64,000 nt of DNA, from NCBI GenBank assembly GCA_963576565.1, contig OY755039.1, positions 78,738,289-78,802,288 on the forward strand, given 5' to 3'. Shown here one piece after another: positions 21,664-32,165 of this stretch (the first letter of the stretch is position 1; every line of letters begins with the position of its first letter). Source of the DNA: Aspidapion aeneum (Eukaryota; Arthropoda; Insecta; Coleoptera; Brentidae). The notes under the pieces are model-generated. The model was not told the origin of the DNA. It searched no databases and worked only from the letters and a program-made list of their open reading frames with translations. Both the position numbers and the translations under genes were made by a program.

Positions 21664-22816
21664 ATGAGAAGAAAAGTCGGTCGTAAAGTTCTTCGTACGA
21701 GCTTCACGAAGGCAGCAAACGTATTGGACGAGCAGCTGAATAAAGCCCCGTTGGACGTTACCGACGTTGAGCTTTCTTGGGAGTGCGTCAAGCCGAAGTG
21801 GGACAGTTTAGCTGTTTGTGACAGTACAATCTACAGTTTGTTGTTAGAAGAAGAAGCAGCTACGGAAGAAGAGTTGATGACAGAAATGGACCAGATTGAC
21901 GGTTACATGAAACGGTTTACAGGTTTGAGATTACGAGTAGAGAAAGTCCTGTTGATGCCTGTAGATGCGGAATCTGGAACTGACTCGGGTACAGTAGACC
22001 TGAAAAGAGGTAAGCGTAAGTTTAAGTTACCGCCCATAGAATTCAAACAATATGACGGCAGCATAAAAGGTTGGCTAGGATTTTGGTCACAGTTTAAGAA
22101 AATACACGAAGATACAGACATAGATAACTGTAATAAAATAGAGTACCTGCTGCAAGCCACATTATCTGGTAGTCGAGCGCGTAGAATTGTAGAAAGTTTT
22201 CCTAGTCTTGACGAAAACTATACAAAAATTGTAGAATGCATGCAATCGAGATTTGGAAAGGAGGACTTACAAATCGAAGTATACGTGCGCGAGTTGCTTA
22301 AATTGGTACTAAATGTACAAACATCCGCTCAAAAGTTCGAATTAGCAAAAGTGTATGATCAGATAGAAACACAATTAAGGGCTCTTGATACGTTGGGTGT
22401 TACAGCGGATAAGTACGCGTCATTGTTTGTTGAAAGCATTAGCGGTTCTCAAAATGGTGATTCGGGGAATTCGGCTGAAATTAGGCTTACAATCATTTTA
22501 CGGTTTATAAGATCTGAGGTGGAAAATGAACAAAGAATCGCCTTAGCTAGTGAGGGTTTTGGGTTAACAGAGACCATCAGCAGATCAAAACAAAGTGAAA
22601 AAAGACCGTTGGGTGATACGTCGGGTAAAATGACTGCCACGGGACTTTTAAATCGGGAATTTGAAAGTGACCAGTGTATTTTGCGCCGGTGGGCACGAAA
22701 GCGGTCAATGCTTTAGAGCAAAGAAAATGACACTAGACGAACGTAAGAGCGTGCTGACTGAGAAAAAAGCTTGCTTTCGGTGTTTGAAACTGGGACATCA
22801 ATCGCGTAAGTGTTAA
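21664..22816 (+). pseudogene. gag: BEL gag (DUF1759) with zinc knuckles, broken
   Basis: The nucleocapsid precursor. I choose ATG at 21664 because it is the first ATG with a long frame; the one at 21638 stops after two codons. A DUF1759-type region (PIEFKQYDGSIKGWLGFWSQF and what follows) spans about 22020-22340. After a frameshift near 22665 the zinc-knuckle part continues in the next frame: a CxxC-x3-H-x4-C-like motif and then CFRCLKLGHQSRKC at about 22772-22813. An in-frame TAA at 22814-22816 follows directly. The protein would be cut before the protease. Confidence 0.88.
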
Positions 22817-23380
22817 GCCCGCTTAATGTGCGTAATTTGCGGTTCTCAACATGTTCCGTTAATGTCTCAAGATTTAGCTAGTAAGAAGCTGCAAAAATTG
22901 CCAGATGAAAAGGAACATCGCCCAGAAGAGCCGAAAGACAAGAGTATGACGAATTTATCCAGCGAGCATGTTTTCCTGCAGGTCTTAAAAGTAAATATTA
23001 AGGGCACTAACGGCACAAAAACAGTTAGAGCATTTGTAGATTCTGGCAGCACTAAAAGCTACATTTTGAAATCGGTAGTCGAAGAGCTGAATCTAAAGCC
23101 TAAAAGAGCCCAGAAAATTACACACTGTTTATTTGGTGGCCTGGAAAGAGACGAAACGCATTATGTGTATGATGTCACGATATTTAACAAAAACTTTTGT
23201 CATACGTTTGAGGTACTGGATCAAAAGATAATCTGTAATAAAGTCAAACCAGTTTTTTATGGTCCTTGGATGGAAGAACTAAGGTCCAAGAATATACAAA
23301 TTCCAGATTTTGAAAGCCATGGTTCAATAGAGATGCTACTTGGTGCCGATATGTTAAATAAGATATTTACAGGAAAATGA
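22817..23380 (+). pseudogene. pol: BEL aspartic protease region (DUF1758)
   Basis: The frame continues from the zinc knuckle after TAA 22814. The active-site motif FVDSGSTKSYI lies at about 23032-23064, so the catalytic Asp is kept. It is followed by the LLGADMLNKIF block at about 23337-23369, then TGA at 23378-23380. The protease normally cleaves the Gag-Pol polyprotein. A frameshift near 23385 separates it from the RT leader. Confidence 0.85.
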
Positions 23381-23396
23381 CTGATGTTGTGGACTG

Positions 23397-24278
23397 GTGG
23401 CATATGAAAGCTTTGTTGGTTGGACACTTGAAGGAAAGATTTCCCATACCAGAAAGGATCAAACAATGACGGTGGTGACAATGTTTACCAATACAATTAC
23501 AGATTTATGGACTCGAGATGTACTAGGGATACAGGATCCAATTGATCGGAGAACTAAGGCAGAAAGAGAGATAGAAGTAAGAAAACTTTTTGAAGAGACG
23601 CTTACTGTAGACAAAGAAGGCAGGTACGAAGTCAGATTGCCTTGGGTCGAGAATCACCCCCCTCTTTGTCCAAACTACAATATAGCCAAAAAGAGACTGC
23701 AAAGTACTCAGAATAAATTAGAAAGAGATAGTCTAACATTCAGATACTCAGTGGTTTTTTAAAGAGTGGGAAAATACTCGAATAATAGAAAAAACCGAGT
23801 GCGACAAAAACCAAGGACATTTTTTACCCCATAGACCTGTGGTCAAAGAAGGGTCGACAACAGCTGTGAGACCTGTGTACGATGCGGGAGCGCACGAGAA
23901 AAATAAACCCTCCCTAAACCAGTGTTTAGAAAAGGGGGAAAACTTGATCGAAAAGATACCAGAAATACTGACAAGATTTAGAGAACACGAGATAGGTGTA
24001 ATTTCTGACGTGAAAAAAGCGTTTCTGCAGATTAGCGTAAATCCAAAAGACAGACAAGTTTTAAAGTTTTTGTGGGAAGACCCAGATGGTCAAGAGATCG
24101 TTTATCAGCACAATAGAGTCGTTTTTGGACTCAATTGCAGCCCCTTTTTATTAGGAGCGACAGTAGAGCACCACCTATCATAATGCCTAGAAAAAAGCTC
24201 ACTACCCAGTTCCGCTTATTCAGGTAAACTATTAAAAAACTTGATCAGAGCTTTTATGTCGACAACTGTGTAGCTAGT
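23397..24278 (+). pseudogene. pol: BEL reverse transcriptase region, broken
   Basis: Two open pieces (23397-23762 and 23839-24183) are joined by a frameshift near 23755. RT motifs visible are VRPVYDAGA, ISDVKKAFLQI (first catalytic Asp) and VVFGLNCSPF. TAA at 24181 and another shift follow. The active-site box at 24255-24266 reads YVDN where the family usually has YVDD, so the second Asp is Asn. The enzyme cannot be made or be active as it stands. Confidence 0.87.
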
Positions 24279-25385
24279 GTGCCAGACAAAGAGACGTTGA
24301 ACACGTTTGTCAGAGAGTCGGTTAGGGCAATGGCAGAAGCACAGATGGAGCTCCGAGGGTGGGAGTTTTCTGGAAATTGTCACGGAGAAGAGAGCGTGTC
24401 AGTATTGGGTATAAAATGGTTCCCGAAAAATGATATTATCACATTAAATCCAGATTCATTTAAGACAGAGATAACTGATTTAGTTGTGACCAAAAGAAAG
24501 CTACTAAGTTTAGCTCAAAAGGTGTTTGACCCCATAGGCTACACATGTCCAGCTACTTTAAAGCCTAAGCTTTGGTTACATGAGCTGTGGGCCAAGAATA
24601 TTACATGGGATGAAGAGGTAGACCAAGAGATAGCCGTGGCCTTTAAAGAATGGGTCAAAGAATTACCGAATTTGACAAAGATAGAAATTCCTAGATGGAA
24701 CAAGATTGGAGGTTCTATACCAAAAGATGTGACCATCCACTCGTTTGTAGATGCGTCTCAACACGCTTATGCAGCTACGGTTTTTTGTAGAGTAGTCCAG
24801 AAAAACAAAGTGTGGGTATATTTGTTGGCAGCTAAGGCAAGAATTGCTCCTTTAGAGAATAAAGAGAGAAAGCTAACTATACCACGACTAGAGTTATTGG
24901 CAGCTACAATTGGTGCCAGACTGTATAAACAAGTAACTGAAAATCTAACAGAAAAACATGACAGGTATTTCTGGAGTGACTCGTCAACAGTGATTTCCTG
25001 GATTCAGAGAAACGAAAATTGGGGCACCTTTGTGCAGAATAGGGTTCAAGAAATAAGAAAATTGACTCCCTTTGAGGAGTGGAGACACATCCCAGGAATA
25101 AATAATCCAGCGGATTTACCCTCACGTGGGTGTTCACCCAAACATTTGCTGATGTCCAAATGGTGGGAGGGGCCTAACTGGTTATACCAAAGTAAAGAAA
25201 ATTGGCCCTACACAGAGCTGGAAATCAACGAAGAAGAGGTAAATGCCGAAAGGAAAAAGACGAGCTCCAAAACACTGCTAATTGTAGAACAAAATAATTC
25301 TGATCATTTTCATTTGGAAAAATTTAGTAGTTTTGAACGAATAGTCCGAATGATAGCTGCTATACTTAGATTGTACAAAATGTGA
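24279..25385 (+). pseudogene. pol: BEL RT thumb, connection and RNase H region (Peptidase_A17-type)
   Basis: A 368-codon open stretch. It holds the FDPIGYTCPATLKPKLWL block characteristic of Pao-type pol, then an RNase H fold: SFVDASQHAYAATVF, TIPRLELLAA, WSDSSTVISWI and WRHIPGINNPADLPSRG. The acidic residues of these motifs look preserved. It ends in TGA at 25383-25385, after which the same general reading continues toward integrase. It is the longest uninterrupted part of the pol region. Confidence 0.9.
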
Positions 25386-26504
25386 CTTCAAGAATAAAGA
25401 AACATGAGAAAATATCAGGTAGTTTTTCAGTAAAAGAGTTGGAAAATGCCGAGAAGTTTGTGCTTAAGAAAGTACAACAAGAAAGTTGTTCAGGCTTAGA
25501 AGATAACCAGATTAAGACTTTAAAACCAAAATACGATAATAATGGTTTGATTAGACTAGAATCTAGAGTAGCAAATAAACCTAATGAACCAGAGAGCTTT
25601 AGATATCCAATTGTGTTGCCAAGTGCATCCGGTGATTTTTGCTTTAATAATGGATATGCATTTAATCAACTGTCATGTTGCAACACAGAGTTTGCTATGT
25701 TTACTAAGAGAAAAGTACTGGATTCTAGTAGGCAGGAAAACTGTTAGATCTGTGATCAGAAAGTGCTCAGTATGCCGACGATACGAGACAAAACCGTTTG
25801 TTGAAACACCACCACCGCTTCCAGCAGATAGAATGCGCGATGCAGTTACATTCGAAATCACAGGTGTGGATTTTGCTGGACCTCTATTTTTGAAATTAGG
25901 CGGAAAAGAGTGGATTTGCTTGTTTACGTGTGCGGTATATCGCTGTGTGCATTTAGAACTAACTCAGTCATTATCTACGAGTGGTTTTTTACAAGTTCTA
26001 CGTCGTTTTATCGCAAGACGCGGTAGACCGAGAATCGTCTACAGTGACAACGGAACGAACTTTAAGGGCACTGATAATGCATTTGACACTTTGGACTGGC
26101 TTAAAATAGAACGTGAAACGTCGGTTCAACGAATTACATGGAAGTTTAATCCCCCGACGGCGTCGTGGTGGGGTGGATTTTTCAAAAGACTTATCGGATT
26201 AGTGAAAACGTTATTACGTCGAATTCTCGGCAAAGCGTCTTTAGATTTCGAAGATCTAATGACTATGATTTGTGATTGCGAAGCCGCCGTGAATAATCGA
26301 CCGTTGACTTATATCTCTTCCGATCCCGTTGATCTAAAACCATTAATTCCAGCAATCAGACGTGTGCCGGACATTGACGCGATCGAAAAGGTAAACTTCA
26401 CGCGTAGTTTATGTCATAAACAAAAACTTCGAGAACAATTACGTCAAAGATTTCGAATTGAATATCTAGGTCAATTGAAACTTTTGTTTAATAAAAAAAC
26501 CTAG
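25386..26504 (+). pseudogene. pol: BEL integrase region, frameshifted, catalytic Glu replaced
   Basis: The N-terminal zinc-binding part is split by a frameshift between 25590 and 25720; CSVCRRYE lies at about 25769. The catalytic core has GVDFAGPLF (first Asp) and YSDNGTNFKG (second Asp). In the WWGGF-F-x-RL motif the position normally held by the catalytic Glu is Lys (codon AAA, 26184-26186). The frame stops at 26502-26504. Confidence 0.88.
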
Positions 26505-26854
26505 TGTATCGGTTAAGCTCTGTCAAATTGTGCTAATCGGTAATGACAAAACGCGTAGAATGGCCTTTAGCGCGCGTGACAGAGGTCATTCCTGGAAAAG
26601 ACGGGCGCGTCAGGCTTGTGAGAGTAAAGACTGTACGGGGCGAGTTGTTGCGACCAGTACAACGGCTATTTCCATTGGAATGCGATGACTCTGATGACAA
26701 AGAGGAGCTGACCCCAGAGCTTGGTGAAGTTTGTGAACCGCGGGATACGCGAGTGTTACAAAATGAATCCAAATCCGATTTAAATGAAAATTTGAGTTAT
26801 AAAGTTACGCGAAGTGGCCGTAAAGTTAAAGTACCGGAAAGGTTTCGTCATTAG
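26505..26854 (+). pseudogene. pol: BEL pol C-terminal domain (DUF5641)
   Basis: After a break near 26500, VEWPLARVTEVIPGKDGRVR and LVRVKTVRGELLRPVQRL match the DUF5641 region found after integrase in BEL pol. The frame ends in TAG at 26852-26854. Its role is unclear, though in other retroelements this position binds nucleic acid or directs target choice. Confidence 0.85.
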
Positions 26855-26932
26855 CTCGGTCATTCGTACATGCTAGCTTATAAGTATTTAGTTTTAGGTT
26901 AGTGAGAAATGTTTTAGATTTAAATCATTTCT

Positions 26933-26944
26933 CAGGTGGGAGAA
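26933..26944 (+). promoter_or_regulatory. Polypurine tract
   Basis: AGGTGGGAGAA directly precedes the 3' LTR, the place where plus-strand DNA synthesis is primed. Confidence 0.8.
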
Positions 26945-27495
26945 TGTTACAACATGACTGTGTCTTTTAGATTTTAAATGTATATACTTTCATCTGATAT
27001 TTTAAAATACCTATAACAAAGACTAATAGGTATTCCTTTTAAGGCATCAAAGCAGCTGCTGTGCACGAAGCGCGGTATCGATCGCAAAACGCGACGGTGT
27101 ACATCACAACGAGGGGTGCTAAAGTTTTCAGTCTGGACTCGACAGTAGGAGAGTCAAAAGCCACGTCGATTGCGAGCACATTAAAAAAGCGAGTCGTTGC
27201 AAGTTTCGGCCTTGAGTTGTTGTTCGAGATCAGGCGACATAAAATACCTACGGCGTAATAAAATAAGCAGCTGGTTTTATGCTTTTCTTACGAATTGTAT
27301 TGTTTATGTGCCGCATTGTTGATTAGCGGATATTGTTGCTAATAACTTTTGTATTTTGCGCCTTGTAACGTAAATGTTTTTGTAACTAGTGGTGATAAAT
27401 AAATCATGGTGTTTTGAACCGGGTTTGTTTTAATTTTTCGAACCACCTAGACGCTAGATCTCAACGGTGTGTGAGACTTCGGCGGGGTTACAACA
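26945..27495 (+). repeat. 3' LTR of the BEL element, 551 bp
   Basis: It begins TGTTACAACATGAC and ends GGGTTACAACA, with GCAGT just outside. It is uninterrupted and serves as the template for reading the split 5' LTR. A 45-bp segment near 27418-27463 (GGGTTTGTTTTAATTTTTCG and what follows) is missing from the 5' LTR. Confidence 0.95.
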
Positions 27496-27500
27496 GCAGT

Positions 27501-27560
27501 CATGTGACGCGAGCGCGGGCACGCACGAGAAAGTCGTAGGTGGGAACCGGGTTTTATCGA
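27501..27560 (+). repeat. Right arm of the inverted-repeat host element
   Basis: It carries CATGTGACGCG, GCGGGCACGCACGAGAAAGT and GGTGGGAACCGGG, the inverse of 10660-10719. It keeps the hAT target GTGACGCG once, so it serves as an unoccupied site. Confidence 0.75.
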
Positions 27561-27626
27561 CTAAAACCCCTCGACCGCCACTCCAGCTTGCCTAAGCTAG
27601 CCAGAGCAACTACACTGCAGCCATTG

Positions 27627-27886
27627 GAGAATTATTGAAATAAAGCCAGGCTATAATAGTGCCAGTCACAATTTTGACACCTTCACATTATAATATCAGC
27701 TGTGATCTTTCAACACACGGCCTTTGTTTACTATATGAACCGGAATAAATAGTGCCTGCTTTTATTAATAGAAAATAAACGACGAAAGTTTTAAATTCGA
27801 CTTTGGTATGTCAATTTTGAAGGATTAACTGTCAGTTTTGTTTGGCCTGGCACAATTATAGCCTGGCTGTATTTCAATAATTCTCT
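27627..27886. mobile_element. Miniature TIR element, 260 bp
   Basis: Arms of about 45 bp pair: GAGAATTATTGAAATAAAGC, CAGGCTATAATAGTGCCAG at the left and their inverses at 27838-27886. ATT flanks both ends, a possible 3-bp duplication. No coding capacity. Confidence 0.75.
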
Positions 27887-28375
27887 ATTACTGGCTTATT
27901 GTGCACAATCATAGAAAATCTAGATGTTGTATTTTCTATGACACAATGTCTTATACTTGTGTCTGGGAGGAAGCTTGACCCATGCGATTGGTCTGGCTGA
28001 TTACACATGTTTTTGAAGTAGTCTGCTCAATAACATAAATATATAAAAATCAAGCGTTAGAAAATAACTTAAGTTTTGGTATTTTTTTGAGACCTTTAAG
28101 GCGTCTGGCTGAAGCTGGGGCTTATGTGAGGTGTCTGGCAGTTTTAAATATCAATTTCTAGTAATATTATATAAAACATATAAAAATTAGTCGTTAGAAT
28201 ATAACTTGTTAGTCCCTTTTTTTACCTTTGGCACCTGGTTCCGGAAAATTGGCCAGCATCCAAGTCAACTTTGTTTGCGAGGGGGACATTTTTTGGATAC
28301 CGTAAACTCATGTTACTTTGCTTACTTTTTAGAGGTTTTTAGACTGTAACTTTTTAATTTGTCAAGATGTAGGTA
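27887..28375. other. No gene recognised
   Basis: AT-rich sequence with a near-palindromic AATCATAGAAAATC...GTATTTTCTATGA at 27906-27942. Two AATAACATAAATATATAAAA-like stretches (28030 and 28165), each followed by TyGTTAGAATATAACTT-like sequence, suggest an old local duplication. Confidence 0.4.
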
Positions 28376-28584
28376 CAGCCGGGGACTTTTTAAATTGCCG
28401 CCCTTGAAAATAAAAAATATTCCTATTTGAAATTCAGAAAAGTAGTTTGAACCAAAACAAAAAAATTGTGAACCTTACTTCTGTCTGTATACATATATAT
28501 TTAAAAATTAAAATTTTTTGATTTCTTTAAATGATTAATTTTGATAGAAAAAAATACAGCGGCAATTTAAAAAGTCCCCGACTG
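28376..28584. mobile_element. Mariner-type miniature element, 209 bp, TA duplication
   Basis: The ends CAGCCGGGGACTTTTTAAAT and its inverse (CAGTCGGGGACTTTTTAAATTG; one early mismatch) are each flanked by TA (28374-28375 and 28585-28586). That is the Tc1/mariner signature. The AT-rich interior does not code. Confidence 0.85.
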
Positions 28585-28589
28585 TACAA

Positions 28590-29135
28590 CAAAAAACTAA
28601 TTTTATATTTCAGCAATGGATTCCAGTGAAAATATCAGTTGTAGGATATTAACAAATATTTTTTTTATTTGTTCGAAAATTTGGCAAAGTCAACTCGAAG
28701 TGGGTGTCACTTTGCCACTTCTACTTTGAAGGCGAATAACACAAAATCTACCCACCATATGGGCGTCTTTTCCAATAGTTTAGGATTTTTAATGTCTTAT
28801 TCCTTTTTTCCCAAAAAAAAAAATTAAATATATGGTTAAATAATAGCCAAAATCCCAAAAATAAACATTTATTATTTTTCACAATATTTAAAGGCCATAA
28901 ACAAACTGCTCTAAATTCTAAGTATGACACGAAATTCAGTCTTTGTAATAAAACTTTTTTATTTTGGCTAAAACTACAATATTTACAAAAGTTTCTTTTT
29001 CTCCTTCAAATTTCTACTAGTATGGTGAGAAGATAGTAAACTAACATAAGGTATCACATCTAGGTTTTAAATATTTCCAGTCTGCCACCGAAATTCCTTA
29101 CTGTTTGAAATAATAAAAACTACTCAAATCTTACC
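28590..29135. other. No gene recognised
   Basis: AT-rich, with only short chance frames. No terminal repeats or tandem arrays were seen. Confidence 0.4.
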
Positions 29136-29139
29136 TTAA

Positions 29140-29632
29140 CCCTTAACTGAAGTGGTGACATTTTGGAACACAAACCACGTTGTGGGGTCTCTGGGACTCC
29201 AATTTTTGTACAACAAATAATGACAGTTCGTGACACTATTTTAATTTTCTTTTATTTTGGATTGAAAATGGTGTTTCATAAAAAACGCTATTGAAGAAAA
29301 TTAACTTTATTATAATATAAAAGAAAATGAGGAATCTGTTGAAAAAAACAAGTAAAAAAAAACTTTTTTCTAAATGCCTGGACAACCTTATGCCATTAAA
29401 CTTCGAAGTATCCAACTGTAGTGGCACTTTGTTTATAGTATGTACCTGCAAAAAAAATATTTGATTTTTAAAAGTTACTCTGTTCGAACAGTTTCGTCGC
29501 GCTAGTATGATGTTGTTGAGCACATAGTAGGAAGGTACGTAAAAGCGCGTAGCGCTAAGATGAAAAAGGACAGATACATTTATGTTCGTATAGTTCTGGG
29601 AGTCCCTGGGACTTCACAACGTCGGTTAGGGG
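29140..29632. mobile_element. TTAA-flanked piggyBac-type miniature element, 493 bp
   Basis: TTAA lies at 29136-29139 and 29633-29636. The inner ends read CCCTTAACTGAAGTGGTGA and, inverted, CCCCTAACCGACGTTGTGA, an imperfect terminal repeat starting CCC as in piggyBac. CTCTGGGACTCC and GGAGTCCCTGGGA sub-terminal motifs are also inverted. No transposase. Confidence 0.78.
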
Positions 29633-29854
29633 TTAATTTTCAACACACACCACATGAACTACGCTAATATAATTAATGTATCACCAATCTCGACACGTTG
29701 CGATCTGTTTACCCACGTGTTTTCTGCCGGCCCTACCGCCAAAAGTGTTGCCAACTGTCCACAAAATAATTGTTTCTTAAAAAAAAAAACAACTTTTGGC
29801 AACGTCACCTCGTTTGGCAAATTCACACGAGCTTACGGTATCTTAATTTTTTTT

Positions 29855-30512
29855 TAGCACGCACCCCCTTCGAGTGGTACACTTTACCTCTATATTTTGA
29901 ATAGAAAAAGTGGGTCTGGTGATACCTTGTTTTGAAGGTCTCTTGAATATCTTTACAACCGTGTGAAAATTTCAAAAATCTATCCATTAGTTTTTAAGAT
30001 ATTTGCCTTCAATTCAATTTTTACATGGACTGACAAAATAAAAATTTAATAAAAATTTTATATTTTTTGGATTTAATTGTTATTTAATCTTAAAAAATTT
30101 TTAGCACGAACCCCCTTCGAGGGGTACATTTCACCCCTATATTTTGAATAGGAAAAGTGGGTCTGGTGATGCCTTGTTTTGAAGGTCTCTTAAATATCTT
30201 TACAACCGTGTTAAAATTTCAAAAATCTATCCATTAGTTTTTAAGATATTTGCCTTCAAACTTTCAAATTTAACATAGACTGATAAAATAAAAATTTAAT
30301 CAGAATTTTATATTTTTTGGATTTAATTGTTATTTCATCTTTCCATGTTAAGTTTAAAAATTGAAAGCAAATATCTCAAAAACTAATTGATGGATTTTCG
30401 AAACTTTTACACGGTTGTAAATATATTTAAGGGACCTTCAAAACAAGGTATCACTTAACTTACTTTCCCTATTCAAAATATAGTGGTAAAATATACCCCT
30501 TAAAGGTACTGC
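29855..30512 (+). repeat. Two direct and one inverted copy of a 245-bp unit
   Basis: TTTAGCACGnACCCCCTTCG starts copies at 29855 and 30102 (period 247). An inverted third copy fills about 30340-30512 (ACAAGGTATCAC, TTCAAAATATAG). Shared blocks include GTGGGTCTGGTGAT and CCTTGTTTTGAAGGTCTCTT. The arrangement gives a long hairpin with a duplicated arm. Confidence 0.9.
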
Positions 30513-30839
30513 GTGCGGCAAAAATTTCAAGAAAGCCACAAAGTGCCCCCCTTGCAAACAAAATCGACGTACGTGTCTCGGCATCTTTTAAAATTTTTAG
30601 CAGTTCTAGAGAAATCCCGAGTGGAAAGTTTTAAATGGGACACAGTGTATACGTTTATACTACATGTCTTACTCTATCCGACATATTCTGTCCTATATAA
30701 AATAACTATGTCTTGGGCCCTGCATGGGCTCTTGGACTAAAAGATGTCAGATTTTGAAACCCCATTGAAGTAATTTGCTAAAGCCCCCCGTCGTTACGTT
30801 ACCTATATTTTTGTATAGATGTTAATATTTGGTTAAATT
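30513..30839. other. No gene recognised
   Basis: Mixed-composition sequence with a 75-codon open frame lacking any recognisable motif. Probably element debris. Confidence 0.35.
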
Positions 30840-31045
30840 TGACAGTAAAGTTTAAATATTTTACTTTACTTTATTTGATATGTAATAAACATGGAAAGGA
30901 TCAAGCGTTCATGAATTTTTAATTTAATTTTGGCCGAAAAACAGGTTAATGGCGTCGCACGTCGCGTCGGTTGCCCCCATTTTACTTAGGATGACTCTAG
31001 ATATTTTGATACTCCGGACGATAACCAAAAAATAACTAAGTAGTC
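30840..31045 (+). repeat. Dispersed repeat, partner at 9560-9785
   Basis: Same block order as the partner: TAATAAACATGG, GCGTTCATGAATTTTTAATT, GGCCGAAAAACAGGTTAATG, GATATTTTGA and CTCCGGAC. It ends where a tandem duplication begins. Confidence 0.8.
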
Positions 31046-31115
31046 TGTCAAGCAGTTATTTTAAAGAAATGAATCATTTGTCTACCCACCAAATAGCCAT
31101 AATTTTTTATGAGTG

Positions 31116-31953
31116 TGTGGATTTGTATCCTATTTTGGGTATATTTTTCTGTTTTTCAGTAGCCGACTAGGCATTATCCACGCATTCTTAAAGACTTATG
31201 TCACACTGATGTGCTCTAATGAGAGCTGGACAGATACAGCCGATCACGTAAAAAGTGAGGTTAGTTTTGCTTTTGAGTCGTTGATGTGTTGTGCATGTTG
31301 GTGGTGTGGTAAGTGTTTAAGTTTTAATTTTCAGTTTTTAATTCGTTGTACATCTTACGAATCGCGGCTTGTTGATGAAAATCTATATTTTCGATGCAAG
31401 TGCAGTGTTTTTTAATCTAACGGAGTATGGCCCTATTGTTTTTCCTTATAAAAGTTGCGATTTATGAGGCTCCGTCGCGTTGTGGATTTGTATCCTATTT
31501 TGGGTATATTTTTCTGTTTTTCAGTAGCCGGCAAAGCATTATCCACGTATTCTTAAAGACTTATGTCATACTGATGTGCTCTAATGAGAGCAAAACACAT
31601 GTGTCTAGTCAGACCATACCTAACCGGAGTTACTAATACTTTGGTTAGCTACATGCGGACAGATAAACAGTTAATCTCGTAAAAGTTGAGGTTAGTTTGT
31701 TTGTTTTGCTTTGCAGTCGTTGATGTGTTGTGCATGTTGGTGGTGTGGTAAGTGTTTAAGTTTTGATTTTCAGTTTTTAATTCGTTGTACATCTTACGAA
31801 TCGCGGTTTGTTGTTAAAATTTTTATTTTCGATGCAAGTGCAGTGTTTTTTAATCTAACGGAGTATATCCCTAGTGTTTTTCCTTGTAATAGTTGCGATT
31901 TATGAGGCTCCGTCGCGTTGTGGATTTGTATCCTATTTTGGGTATATTTTTCG
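31116..31953 (+). repeat. Tandem duplication of a 365-bp unit
   Basis: TGTGGATTTGTATCCTATTT begins copies at 31116, 31481 and (partial) 31919, giving periods of 365 and 438. The second copy carries about 70 extra bases near 31595-31665. Open frames of 60-100 codons recur in each copy for this reason only. The unit resembles an LTR in size, but no retroelement body is seen. Fragments recur at 33715-33910, one inverted and one direct. Confidence 0.88.
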
Positions 31954-31954
31954 T

Positions 31955-32165
31955 ACGTACGTACTTTTTAGGTCACTTTAGGTCCCAACTTCCCCATACC
32001 TAAAACGTACGTTTTTAAAACGTTCAAAATGAAACGTATAAAAAACGTCCACTTTGGACGTTTTAAAAACATACTTTTTACGTCTCTTTAGGTCCACAAT
32101 ATTCCCGTACCTAAAAAAGCATTTTTAAAACGTCCCAGAAAGGACGTTATTAAAATGTGCTTTTA
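31955..32165. repeat. ACGTTTTAAAACGT-type palindromic array, left block
   Basis: Starts with a (GTAC)3 run (31952-31963) and contains ACGTACGTTTTTAAAACGTT, GTCCACTTTGGACG and TTTAGGTCC repeats. The block is mirrored, inverted, at 33415-33492. Confidence 0.8.

Larger units (their letters stand above)
11207..27495 (+). mobile_element. BEL/Pao LTR retrotransposon, 5' LTR split by three later insertions
   Basis: Both ends read TTACAACA (TGTTACAACA at the start of each LTR, GTTACAACA at its end), and GCAGT is duplicated at 11202-11206 and 27496-27500. The internal region, 21577-26944, has gag, protease, RT, RNase H, integrase and a C-terminal DUF5641 region in BEL order. Removing three foreign elements and one copy of each target duplication leaves LTR pieces 11207-11386, 17658-17664, 18767-18811 and 21303-21576. 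These total 506 bp against 551 bp for the 3' LTR. The coding region is dead. BEL/Pao elements are classed as Belpaoviridae; this is an old genomic copy. Confidence 0.92.

Noticed and set aside
31116..31953. Tandem 365-bp units as a pair of LTRs
   Set aside because: No primer site, polypurine tract or coding body lies between them, and the copies abut directly.
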